Assembly: GCA_003224085.1 (NCBI GenBank)
Contig: QHYK01000057.1
Location: forward strand, 1 to 64,000
Origin: Acidobacteriota bacterium
Lineage (GTDB): Bacteria > Acidobacteriota > Terriglobia > Acidiferrales > UBA7541
Length of the DNA: 64,000 bases
Reading direction: 5' to 3'
Numbering within the stretch: position 1 is the first letter of the stretch; the number at the start of each line of letters is the position of its first letter. The notes under the pieces were generated by a model. That model did no database searches, was not told the DNA's origin, and saw only the letters and a program-made list of their open reading frames with translations. The position numbers and the translations under genes were made by a program. Shown piece after piece: positions 26,363-34,299 of the stretch.

Positions 26363-26767
26363 TCAGCGGGGTTTGGGTTCGAGCTGGGCGACGCGGGCTT
26401 TCACGATTGTTTTGATCAGGGGAATCGGGAGGGGCTTGTCCAACCGGAAGTGGATGGTCCCTCTGGAGGTGGAGAAGGCTTTCAGTTGGTTTTTGAACTT
26501 GTCGATGATCGCGGCAGTCGGGAACAAGCTGCAATGGTCGGAGAAGGCGGCGAACCATACGAGCACTTTCTTGGTTTTGAAGGCAGGGATTCCGTAGCTG
26601 ATGGTCTCGCCAGCGTCTGGCGGCACAACCGAGCGAATCGCGGCGCGCATTTTGTTCAAGGCGCTGCGGGCGGGTTTCGGGACACGCGCAAAATATTCGT
26701 TGACACTTTTCGCGCGGGATTCTCGCCTTGCCGGAGAATTGCGGCTGCCGGATTTCGATTTTTTCAC
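26363..26767 (-). CDS. DUF1801/YdhG-type protein
   Basis: The 134-residue product starts at GTG 26767. The motifs MRAAIRSVVPPDAGETISYG, IPAFK and LVWFAAFSDHCSLFP are typical of the DUF1801 fold (frataxin-like, YdhG/YdeI group), small cytoplasmic proteins suggested to bind metal or small ligands. The start is chosen because a TGC-TATACT -10 element ends 7 bases upstream, which would make a leaderless transcript; an ATG at 26809 would place the start inside the promoter. It is divergent from tonB-like 26850. Confidence 0.8.
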   Translation of the reverse strand: MKKSKSGSRNSPARRESRAKSVNEYFARVPKPARSALNKMRAAIRSVVPPDAGETISYGIPAFKTKKVLVWFAAFSDHCSLFPTAAIIDKFKNQLKAFSTSRGTIHFRLDKPLPIPLIKTIVKARVAQLEPKPR

Positions 26768-26774
26768 GCGGGAG

Positions 26775-26783
26775 AGTATAGCA
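26775..26783 (-). promoter_or_regulatory. Extended -10 element of the DUF1801 gene
   Basis: On the minus strand TGC precedes TATACT (26780-26775), an extended -10. The GTG start begins 7 bases further on, where transcription should begin, so the messenger probably has no leader. No good -35 is visible, as is usual for extended -10 promoters. Confidence 0.5.
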
Positions 26784-26849
26784 GAGCGCTCGCGGAGGTG
26801 CGGCACCAAGCGGGGTGAAGAGCGGCAAGAATCGCAGTTTGACGAAGGA

Positions 26850-27578
26850 ATGGTGGGAACCCCTCACCTGCAAAAGCCACGCACCTGGGATGATTTTTTC
26901 GTTTCGGTTCTTGGCCATGGCATGGTGGTGGCGTTGGTGATCTTGTTGCCGTTGTATTTCACGAACGCCATCAATATGCCGCAGTTTGACAAGACACTGC
27001 TGGTGGCCCCACCACCGCCGCCACCGCCAGCGGTAGTCCATGTCACCCCGCACGTGCCAAAATCATTTTTTGCGCAAGGCAAGTTGTTCGCGCCGAAAGT
27101 CATTCCCAAACAAATTGCCGAAGTGAGGGAAGAGGCTCCGCCTCCGGAGCCAGCACTTAGCGGTGTGGAACGAGGCGTGGCCGGGGGAGTGCCGGGCGGA
27201 CAACTGGGAGGCGTGCTCGGCGGCATATTAGGAGCAAGCCGTCAAGTGCCGGCACCGGCGCCACCTCCACGAGCACGCAAAGGACCTTACCGCGTGGGAG
27301 GCAAGGTGCAAGCGCCGAAATTGATCTACCAAGTGCAACCGGTCTATCCGCCTCTGGCCAAGCAAGCGCGAGTCCAGGGAGACGTGGTGCTGGACAGCGT
27401 AATCGACCAACAAGGACACGTGACGCAGCTGAAAGTGGTGTCGGGGCCTCCGCTGCTGGTGGAATCGGCAATGCAAGCGGTGGCGCAGTGGAAGTACCAA
27501 CCGACGCTGCTGAATGGGCAGCCCATCGCCGTCGGTATGATGGTGACCGTGCACTTCGATCTGGGTCAGCCGTCGTGA
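26850..27578 (+). CDS. TonB-family energy transducer
   Basis: I start at ATG 26850 (242 residues); the frame is open further upstream. Residues about 17-38 form a single membrane anchor, followed by a proline run (APPPPPPPAVV), a glycine-rich linker (GGVPGGQLGGVLGGILG) and a C-terminal TonB domain with YPPLAKQARVQGDVVLDSVI and AVAQWKYQPTLLNGQP. It spans the periplasm from the inner membrane and energises outer-membrane receptors such as the Oar-like protein at 47807. No ExbB or ExbD genes are in the window. Confidence 0.93.
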   Translation: MVGTPHLQKPRTWDDFFVSVLGHGMVVALVILLPLYFTNAINMPQFDKTLLVAPPPPPPPAVVHVTPHVPKSFFAQGKLFAPKVIPKQIAEVREEAPPPEPALSGVERGVAGGVPGGQLGGVLGGILGASRQVPAPAPPPRARKGPYRVGGKVQAPKLIYQVQPVYPPLAKQARVQGDVVLDSVIDQQGHVTQLKVVSGPPLLVESAMQAVAQWKYQPTLLNGQPIAVGMMVTVHFDLGQPS

Positions 27579-27597
27579 AGCGGACGCGCGGGCAAGT

Positions 27598-28473
27598 TCA
27601 GCGCTTCCAAAATTGCATGACGGCGGAATAGTCGAGGTCTTCCTTGGCGGCGCCTTTGACGGCATTGTAGATTTCGCGCGCGGCGGCGGTGGCCGGCAAG
27701 GCCACGCCGAGTTGATTGCCCAGGTCAAGGGCGAGGCCGAGATCCTTGTGCATGAGGCGCAAAGGGAAACTCGGCACGTACTCGCCCTTGAGGAGATTGG
27801 GAGCTTTGACGTCGAGGACGCCGGAGCGGGCCATGCTGGATTGCATGACCTCGACAAGCTTTTCTCCGGCAATGCCGGCGCGCGTGGTAAGAGCCAGGGC
27901 TTCGGCGAGAGCGTCGACTTGCAAGGCGAGAATCGCGTTCATGGCGAGCTTGACGGTTTGGCCGGCACCGTGGGGGCCGAGATGAAAAAGCTTTTTGCCC
28001 ATGACGTTCAGGACGGGCTCGGCTTCTTTTAAGGTTGCTGCATCGCCACCGATCATGAAGACGAGCTCGGCTTTTTTCGCGCCCCAATCGCCGCCGGTGA
28101 CAGGGGCGTCGAGAAAGCGCACGCCGCGTTCGGCGCAAGCCGCGGCAATCTTGCGCGCCAAGGCGGGGGAGACCGTGCTGGAATCGACGTAGATGCTGCC
28201 CCGTTTGAGGGCTGGCACCGCGCCGCAGGAGCCCCAAAGAACTTGTTCGAGAGCCGGAGGGTCGCTGACGATGGTCAGAAGAAAATCGCAGGCGGCCGCG
28301 ACCTCCTGGGGAGATTTGGCGAGCCTGGCTCCGGCGGCGACAAGTTCATCGGCGCGCGCGGGCGTACGGTTCCAAACCGTGAGCGAATGGCCGGCCTTGA
28401 TGAGATTCATGCCCATGGGGCGACCCATCAAGCCGAGACCGATGAGCCCGATGTGTTTTGCGGGGGAATTCAA
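27598..28473 (-). CDS. 3-hydroxyisobutyrate dehydrogenase-family oxidoreductase
   Basis: The 291-residue cytoplasmic enzyme has the NAD(P)-binding start IGLIGLGLMGRPMGMNLIKAG, the substrate loop FLDAPVTGGDWGAKKAELVF and the catalytic lysine in GQTVKLAMNAI (about residue 173). These are the standard signatures of beta-hydroxyacid dehydrogenases (HIBADH, tartronate semialdehyde reductase, GLYR). Which acid it uses is open. It converges with tonB, leaving 19 bases between them. Confidence 0.92.
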   Translation of the reverse strand: MNSPAKHIGLIGLGLMGRPMGMNLIKAGHSLTVWNRTPARADELVAAGARLAKSPQEVAAACDFLLTIVSDPPALEQVLWGSCGAVPALKRGSIYVDSSTVSPALARKIAAACAERGVRFLDAPVTGGDWGAKKAELVFMIGGDAATLKEAEPVLNVMGKKLFHLGPHGAGQTVKLAMNAILALQVDALAEALALTTRAGIAGEKLVEVMQSSMARSGVLDVKAPNLLKGEYVPSFPLRLMHKDLGLALDLGNQLGVALPATAAAREIYNAVKGAAKEDLDYSAVMQFWKR

Positions 28474-28534
28474 GAGAGACCTCCTCGACGATGGTTTGGC
28501 TTCCAGGGCGAGCGTTTTGCCAAATGAAAGAAGG

Positions 28535-28945
28535 TTATTGTACCGATTTTGGGCGCTGCGAAGCGAGTGCGGTGTCGGAGCGGAGGTTCAGACGGTCTTG
28601 GCGCCGTGAGCCAGCGCGTTTGTGGGCCGCGGCAGCCAAGGCGGCGCGAGGTTCGCCCTCGGAATTCGCGTCGACCGGAGCTTCCGGAGCAGGCCCAGGC
28701 TTGGCAGCTACGGTAGCCGCGTTTGCGGTGACGCCGGAGTCCGGTCTTTCCTGGATGCGAACCAGACACTGATAAGGAATTTCCCAGCGGAAGTGGCCGT
28801 GCTTGCCGCGCTGCTCGAAATTCTGTTCAAGGAAAATGGAGCGGCCGGAATCAGCGACGAAAACCCCGGAAGCGGGCAGAAGAATATCGCCAGCGCGATA
28901 CTGCACTTCCACCCGACGACCGAGAAAGGCTGAGTATCTGGCCAT
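28535..28945 (-). CDS. Conserved hypothetical protein
   Basis: From ATG 28945 (AAGGACAAG upstream) the product is 136 residues. The first half, ARYSAFLGRRVEVQYRAGDI then SGRSIFLEQNFEQ and FRWEIPYQ, looks like a small folded beta domain; the second half is low-complexity and rich in Ala, Pro and charged residues. No signal peptide or membrane segment is seen. I infer a cytoplasmic small protein of unknown role and cannot name a family. Confidence 0.65.
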   Translation of the reverse strand: MARYSAFLGRRVEVQYRAGDILLPASGVFVADSGRSIFLEQNFEQRGKHGHFRWEIPYQCLVRIQERPDSGVTANAATVAAKPGPAPEAPVDANSEGEPRAALAAAAHKRAGSRRQDRLNLRSDTALASQRPKSVQ

Positions 28946-29128
28946 CTTGTCCTTAGTGTCGTCACTTGGCAGTAACAGGCGCAATAGTACGAAAGGTCTC
29001 CCCCCAGTCGAAGTGTGGAAAAAGGCGGGGAAAAGCTGCCGAGCAGGGATGCCGCACGAAAAAATTTGGGTCCATTTTGGGTCCTTTTTCTGGAGACGTG
29101 GTCGAGGGCGGAAGCGAATGGGCCGTGC

Positions 29129-29156
29129 TTGACTTTTGCGCGTGGCGCGATATTGT
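29129..29156 (+). promoter_or_regulatory. Sigma70-type promoter of the DinB gene
   Basis: TTGACT (29129-29134), a 16-base spacer and TATTGT (29151-29156) give a good -35/-10 pair about 42 bases before the GTG start of the DinB-family gene. Confidence 0.6.
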
Positions 29157-29198
29157 CGGCGTCACAAACAGGGCGATTTGCTCGGGAGGAACAGCGCG

Positions 29199-29666
29199 GT
29201 GGCGGGACTAAACGAAACAGTTGCAAATGGTCTGGCAGCGTATTACGAATATGTCGCCGAACATCTGCACAAATGGGTGGACCCGCTGACGAACGAGCAG
29301 TTCTGGCGCAAGCCGTATCCCTACGGGAACAGCGTGGGACACTTGGTACTGCATTTGACGGGGAATCTGAGCTACTACATCGGAGCGCGAATCGCGGAAA
29401 CGGGGTATGTGAGGAACCGGGACAAGGAGTTCACGGACGCGAACCCGCCGCACAAGGACGAAGCGCTCGGGGCGTTTGACCGGACCGTCGGCATGGTGAT
29501 GGCAACGATTCGAAAGCAGCGCGAGGAGGACTGGGGGAAAGTGTATACCGCGGAACGCGAGCCGGAAGCAGAAAACCGCTTCCAGATTTTCGTGCGTTGC
29601 GCGGGGCACGCCTATCATCACGTGGGACAGATTATTTACCTGAGCCGAGAGCTGGCGAGGGCTTAA
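29199..29666 (+). CDS. DinB-family (YfiT/DfsB-like) protein
   Basis: I choose GTG 29199, preceded by GGGAGGAA, giving 155 residues, the usual size. The four-helix-bundle metal-binding pattern shows in VGHLVLHLTGNLSYYIG, and the C-terminal HAYHHVGQIIYLSREL carries the last His ligands. DinB-type proteins are metalloenzymes, often thiol transferases (bacillithiol or mycothiol) or stress-induced hydrolases. The neighbours do not narrow this. Its promoter is the pair at 29129-29156. Confidence 0.85.
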   Translation: MAGLNETVANGLAAYYEYVAEHLHKWVDPLTNEQFWRKPYPYGNSVGHLVLHLTGNLSYYIGARIAETGYVRNRDKEFTDANPPHKDEALGAFDRTVGMVMATIRKQREEDWGKVYTAEREPEAENRFQIFVRCAGHAYHHVGQIIYLSRELARA

Positions 29667-29728
29667 GGCTGGGAAAAAGCTTCGCTTGGACGCAGAGCGG
29701 GCGTCCAGGCGAGCGGTGTGTAACGCGA

Positions 29729-29902
29729 GTGGTCGCGCAGAAACAACTGACGAAGGGCAAGGCTGCCCTTTTGCTGGTGCTGTCCGCGTTGGGGGCGGCG
29801 GTGTCGGCAACGGAGCTGCATGGATGGCACCTCTACGTGGGATTTGCCATTGTGGGTGTTGGTCTTCTGGTTGGATTCCTCATCTGGAACCGCGAATCCT
29901 GA
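29729..29902 (+). CDS. Small membrane protein
   Basis: A 57-residue frame from GTG 29729 reads MVAQKQLTKGKAALLLVLSA... with two hydrophobic segments (residues about 11-28 and 34-53) and ends IWNRES. The fit between charge pattern and two membrane helices makes a real gene likely, though the ribosome-binding site is weak. It sits between the DinB and S9 genes on the same strand. Function is unknown. Confidence 0.5.
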   Translation: MVAQKQLTKGKAALLLVLSALGAAVSATELHGWHLYVGFAIVGVGLLVGFLIWNRES

Positions 29903-29920
29903 GAAAGCGTTTTTGACCGA

Positions 29921-32044
29921 ATGGAGAGGTGGATGGCAATGCGAAGCGTGTCTTTGATGGGCGTTGCGATGATGTGCGCAAGCGCGTTTGCGGTTTCCAC
30001 ACCAGCGCAAGTGGCCGCGAAGGCGGCACAAACGGCGGCATCCGCGGTGCCCACGATCGATCAATCGCTCGAATGGCAAAGCGCCTTCAATCCGAAGATT
30101 TCGCCCGATGCGAAGCGCGTGGTTTACGAGGCGCAGAAAACCAACTGGGAAGAGAACGCCTTCGACCGGAACCTATGGATCGGCGATATCGCGAGCGGCG
30201 AAACGCATGCGCTGACTACGGCAAAGAAATCGAGTACGAATCCAGAGTGGTCGCCGGATGGAAGATGGATCGCGTTTCTCTCCGACCGGCCGGGACAAAT
30301 TGCCGGAACCCCGGAAGCCAAGAAGCAGCTGTACGTGATTGCCGCAGACGGCGGGGAGGCGCAACAAGTCACGAACGTGGAAAACGGCGTAAACGATTTT
30401 GCCTGGGCGCCGGACTCGAAACGCATGGCCATTTCCATGACGGATCCGGAAACCAAGGCCATGAAAGACCGAAAAGAAAAGTATGGGGAATACTCGGTGG
30501 TGCATGGCGATTACCAGATGACGCACCTGTGGACGGTTGAGTTTTCGAACGGAAGCACGACGGCCGCGGAACCGAAGCGTCTGACCGAAGGGGACAAGTT
30601 CAGCGTGGGGGATTTTTCGTGGTCGCCGGATGGGACGCGCGTCGCGTTCAGCGCGCAAAGGAATCCGGATTTGATTTCCGGGGACACATCGGACTTGTAC
30701 GTGGTTCATGTAAACGACAAGACCGTGAAAAAGATCGTGAGCACGGCGGGGCCGGACCGAAATCCGCACTGGTCGCCGGACGGGAAGAACATTGCGTTTC
30801 AAACGGCCGCCGGGTCGCAGTACTTTTTTTATACCAATGGAAGGATTGGAGTGGTGGGCGCGGACGGCGGAGCGGTGCAAATTTTGACCGAGTCGTTTGA
30901 CGAAAACCCCGGGCTGATTGCGTGGGGGCCGGATGGGATTTATTTTGGCGCGGTGCAGAAGACCTCCGTGCACTTGTTTCGTTTGAATCCGGGGACGGGA
31001 GCGGTGGAGAGGCTGAGCGAGCCGGAAGGCATGGTGGCAGGGGGCTTTTCGTTTTCGCGGGATTACAAGAGGGTGGCGTATCGTGCGGCGCTCGACAATC
31101 AATACGCAGAGATTTTCACGACCAGCGCGACTCCTTGGCAAGGCAAGAAGCTCACGGCGATGGGAGAGCAGCTCAAAGGATTTACGCTGGCGCACCGCGA
31201 AGTGGCTTCGTGGGAGTCGGGGGACGGAACGACGATTGAAGGCGTGCTTTACACGCCGGCGAATTTCGACGCCAAGAAAAAATACCCGCTGCTGGTGGTG
31301 ATTCACGGCGGGCCGACGGGCGTGGATCAACCGGTCGTGAATGCGGACCGCTACTATCCCATCGAGCGATTTGTGGCCAAAGGCGCGGTGGTGGTGCGGC
31401 CAAATTATCGCGGCTCGGCAGGTTACGGAGAGAAATTCCGGTCGTTGAATGTGCGGAACCTGGGCATTGGCGATTATGCGGACGTGATTTCGGGCGTGGA
31501 TTCGTTGATCGCGAAAGGGTTCGTGGACAAAGACCGCCTGGGCGCGATGGGCTGGAGCCAGGGCGGCTACATTTCGGCGTACATCACGACCTTCAGCGAC
31601 CGCTTCAAGGCGGTTTCCGTGGGCGCAGGGATTTCCGACTGGTCGACCTATTACGTGAATACGGACATTACGCCGTTTACCCGGCAGTACCTTCATGCGA
31701 CGCCGTGGGACGATCCGGAAATTTATTGGAAGACTTCGCCGATCAGCAACATCGCGAAGGCGCGGACGCCCACGCTGATCCAGCACGGAGAAAATGACAA
31801 GCGCGTGCCGATTCCGAATGCCTACGAACTGCGGCAGGCGCTCGAAGACCGCGGCGTGCCGGTGAAGATGGTGGTCTACAAGGGATTCGGGCACGGGATC
31901 GACAAACCCAAGCAGCAGCGCGCGGTGATGGAAGAAAACGAAAAGTGGTTCGCACAGTACATTTGGGGCGAAAAACCGGAAGAGTCGAAACCCAGCGAAC
32001 CGAAGAAAGACGAGAAGAAATCAACAGCAACGGAAAACCCGTAG
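29921..32044 (+). CDS. Secreted S9-family prolyl oligopeptidase-type peptidase
   Basis: The 707-residue protein (starts at 29921, 29933 or 29939 are possible; GGAGAGG favours 29939) has a signal peptide ending STPAQ, a seven-bladed-type propeller with WSPDGRWIAFLSDRPG-like WSPDG units near 100-330, and an alpha/beta-hydrolase domain from about 430. The triad is visible: Ser in GWSQGGY (about 546), Asp in HGENDKRVP (about 625) and His in GFGHGID (about 657). It would cleave peptides as a dipeptidyl or acylaminoacyl peptidase in the periplasm. Its tail of lysine and glutamate (KPEESKPSEPKKDEKK) is low complexity. Confidence 0.94.
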   Translation: MERWMAMRSVSLMGVAMMCASAFAVSTPAQVAAKAAQTAASAVPTIDQSLEWQSAFNPKISPDAKRVVYEAQKTNWEENAFDRNLWIGDIASGETHALTTAKKSSTNPEWSPDGRWIAFLSDRPGQIAGTPEAKKQLYVIAADGGEAQQVTNVENGVNDFAWAPDSKRMAISMTDPETKAMKDRKEKYGEYSVVHGDYQMTHLWTVEFSNGSTTAAEPKRLTEGDKFSVGDFSWSPDGTRVAFSAQRNPDLISGDTSDLYVVHVNDKTVKKIVSTAGPDRNPHWSPDGKNIAFQTAAGSQYFFYTNGRIGVVGADGGAVQILTESFDENPGLIAWGPDGIYFGAVQKTSVHLFRLNPGTGAVERLSEPEGMVAGGFSFSRDYKRVAYRAALDNQYAEIFTTSATPWQGKKLTAMGEQLKGFTLAHREVASWESGDGTTIEGVLYTPANFDAKKKYPLLVVIHGGPTGVDQPVVNADRYYPIERFVAKGAVVVRPNYRGSAGYGEKFRSLNVRNLGIGDYADVISGVDSLIAKGFVDKDRLGAMGWSQGGYISAYITTFSDRFKAVSVGAGISDWSTYYVNTDITPFTRQYLHATPWDDPEIYWKTSPISNIAKARTPTLIQHGENDKRVPIPNAYELRQALEDRGVPVKMVVYKGFGHGIDKPKQQRAVMEENEKWFAQYIWGEKPEESKPSEPKKDEKKSTATENP

Positions 32045-32470
32045 ATTAAGCGGCCGGAGGTCGGGCTCGACCCAGCCTTCGCGAGCGGCGTTGGTTTGCA
32101 GGAGTTTTTGCGAATAGTACTTGGCGAGAAGATTTTTGTCGGCCAGTTCCGGGTGATCGGAAAGGAACTGCGCGAAGTTGTAGCCCACCGGAGTTTCCAC
32201 TAAAGCGGCGGCAACCAGGCGCATCCAAGCCAGCGTGAGCGTGTGGTGGTATTTCTGCGTTGCGCCATGATGATTGGCAAACCGCAGAATGCCCGCGCCC
32301 ATGCGCTCGGCGGCACGAGTGGCGTCCGAGGATTTCAAGTAGAGCCAGGCGACGCGAATATGTTCGCGGTGGTGAAACCGGTCCGCGGGGAAAGAGAGGT
32401 CCTCGAAAGCGCGCAGAAAATCTTCGTCGCTCCAGGCGCAGGCGCCGGAGCCAGAATTGGTTTCGGCCAT
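32021..32470 (-). CDS. Conserved hypothetical protein with FHHREHIR motif
   Basis: The 149-residue product has no signal peptide. Its helical sequence contains the conserved-looking SFPADRFHHREHIRVAWLYL and TQKYHHTLTLAWMRLV, with several His residues that could bind a metal. I recall this as an uncharacterised bacterial family but cannot name it. The 3' end overlaps the 3' end of the S9 gene by 24 bases on the opposite strand, so the two messengers are complementary at their ends. Confidence 0.7.
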   Translation of the reverse strand: MAETNSGSGACAWSDEDFLRAFEDLSFPADRFHHREHIRVAWLYLKSSDATRAAERMGAGILRFANHHGATQKYHHTLTLAWMRLVAAALVETPVGYNFAQFLSDHPELADKNLLAKYYSQKLLQTNAAREGWVEPDLRPLNLRVFRCC

Positions 32471-32516
32471 GGTTGTTTGGAAATAGAGGTTTGGGATTGG
32501 AACTCCTTTTAGTCTA

Positions 32517-34292
32517 TCACGCTTCGAGCTTGAAGCGCGAGGAGGCGAGGCGGTAGAGACGGCGCCAGAGGAAGCGGTTGATGAGCACCACGATGGTGGC
32601 CATGATCAGTGTAGCGGCCAGCAGCTGGTCGAAGCGGCCTGTGTCGCTGGCGCCGCTAATCGTGCTCCCCAACCCTGCCGTCGAAACGATTCTCCCCTGA
32701 AAATGAAAATACTCCGCAAAGATGCTGGCGTTCCACGCGCCGCCGGACGCGGTCACCATGCCGGTGACCAGATAGGGAAAAATGCCGGGCAGGATCAGGT
32801 ATCGCCAGCGGTCCCAGGAGCCGAAGCGAAAAACCTGGGCGGCTTCCTTGAGGTCGGTGGGAATCGCTGTGGCGCCGGCGATGACATTAAACAGGATGTA
32901 CCACTGCGTTCCGAGCAGCATGAGGAGCATGGCAGCGATTTCGAGGCCGCCGCGAAGACGAAGCAAAAAGAGGAGGAGGATGGGAAACAAGGCGGTCGCC
33001 GGGACGGAGGCGGCCGTCTGAACGACAGACTGAGCGAAGGGCGCCAAGCGGGGATGGAAGCCGATGGCAACTCCGGCGGGGACGGTCCAGAGAGCACCAA
33101 GGAGGAGCGCCGAATTTACGCGAAGGAACGTGAGCGCCGCGCTCCGCAGAAGCTCGATGTAATCTTCACGGTGAAGATCAGAAAGTTCGCGGGCGGCATG
33201 GAAGACGGCAAATCCCAAACCCACAAGAATCGCGGCAACGAGCAAAAAACCAATCCAGGTGCGCGCACGGCCCGGCTTTCGCGCGCCGAAAGTTTCCGCG
33301 GCGCGAAAGGCCCTTTGGGTCAGCGTAATCGTAAGCCAATTGAAAAACGGCCGGATAAGCCGCTGGTACAAGCGATGAACAACCGAAGCGCGGCCAAGAA
33401 CATGGAAGAGGGTCGAGTGAGCAGCAGCGGAGCTTTTCACCTGCTCGAATTTGAATTTGTCCGCCCACACAATGACCGGACGCCAGATCAATTGATCGAG
33501 CAACACGATCAAGGCGATCATGGCGCCGACGCCCCAGAGAATTGCTCTCGTGTTTCCGTTGCTCGCTGCGGTTTGCAGGAACGAGCCCAGGCCGGGCAAG
33601 CGGAAGTCCCTATTGCCGAGCACAAACATTTCGCAGGCCATGAGGGAAAACCAGCCTCCGGCGACGGAGACCATGGAATTCCAAACCAGCCCGATGGTGG
33701 AAAAAGGCAGGTCCAGTTCCGCGAAGCGCTGCCAGCGGCTGAAGCGATAAATGATGGCGGCTTCGCGAAGATCGCGCGGAACGTTTTTCAAGGAAGAATA
33801 AAAACTGAATGCGATGTTCCAAGTCTGGCCGGTGAAAATCAGCAGGATGGAGCCAAGCTCGATGCCAAACTGGCTGTGAGGAAAAAGGGCGACCATCGCA
33901 AGCATGATGGCGGGAAGAAAACTGAGGATCGGAATGGACTGCAGGATATCCAGCAGCGGGATCAGAATCATTTCGGCGCGGCGTGAGCTAGCGGCGATGT
34001 ACCCGTAGGCAACCGCAAGAACCAGGCTGAGGGCATAGGCGACGGCCATGCGCACCAAGGAATAAAACGCGTAAAGAGGCAAGTCGCGAGGGTCTTGTGA
34101 AATCTGTGCTTCGGGGCGCGCCGGAGCGAGCCAGGCGCGGCCGATCGCATAAAGTCCAAAAATTGCGGCAAAGACAAAAAGAAAAACGACGATGTCAATC
34201 AAGAAGCCCCAGCTCGAGCGCGAGCCCGCGGGCTGCTTCGCTGGGGGAGGAAGCGGCGCGGGCTCGGCGGCTCGAAGTGCGGGCGCGTTCAC
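32517..34292 (-). CDS. NitT/TauT-type ABC permease, two permease domains fused
   Basis: The 591-residue membrane protein carries two copies of the binding-protein-dependent permease domain. Each has the EAA-like cytoplasmic loop: DLREAAIIYRFSRWQRFAELDLP near residue 178 and DLKEAAQVFRFGSWDRWRYLILP near 470. One chain can therefore form the whole membrane channel. It starts 8 bases after the stop of the ATPase gene, which makes an operon. Relatives import nitrate, sulfonates, bicarbonate or similar anions. No periplasmic binding protein is encoded in the window. Confidence 0.9.
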   Translation of the reverse strand: MNAPALRAAEPAPLPPPAKQPAGSRSSWGFLIDIVVFLFVFAAIFGLYAIGRAWLAPARPEAQISQDPRDLPLYAFYSLVRMAVAYALSLVLAVAYGYIAASSRRAEMILIPLLDILQSIPILSFLPAIMLAMVALFPHSQFGIELGSILLIFTGQTWNIAFSFYSSLKNVPRDLREAAIIYRFSRWQRFAELDLPFSTIGLVWNSMVSVAGGWFSLMACEMFVLGNRDFRLPGLGSFLQTAASNGNTRAILWGVGAMIALIVLLDQLIWRPVIVWADKFKFEQVKSSAAAHSTLFHVLGRASVVHRLYQRLIRPFFNWLTITLTQRAFRAAETFGARKPGRARTWIGFLLVAAILVGLGFAVFHAARELSDLHREDYIELLRSAALTFLRVNSALLLGALWTVPAGVAIGFHPRLAPFAQSVVQTAASVPATALFPILLLFLLRLRGGLEIAAMLLMLLGTQWYILFNVIAGATAIPTDLKEAAQVFRFGSWDRWRYLILPGIFPYLVTGMVTASGGAWNASIFAEYFHFQGRIVSTAGLGSTISGASDTGRFDQLLAATLIMATIVVLINRFLWRRLYRLASSRFKLEA

Positions 34293-34299
34293 GGGACCG

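Noticed and set aside
30173-31894. 573-residue minus-strand frame
   Set aside because: Antisense shadow of the S9 peptidase; composition is arginine-, histidine- and valine-rich as expected from codon bias.
32703-33986. 427-residue plus-strand frame
   Set aside because: Antisense shadow of the fused NitT permease, with no domain signature.
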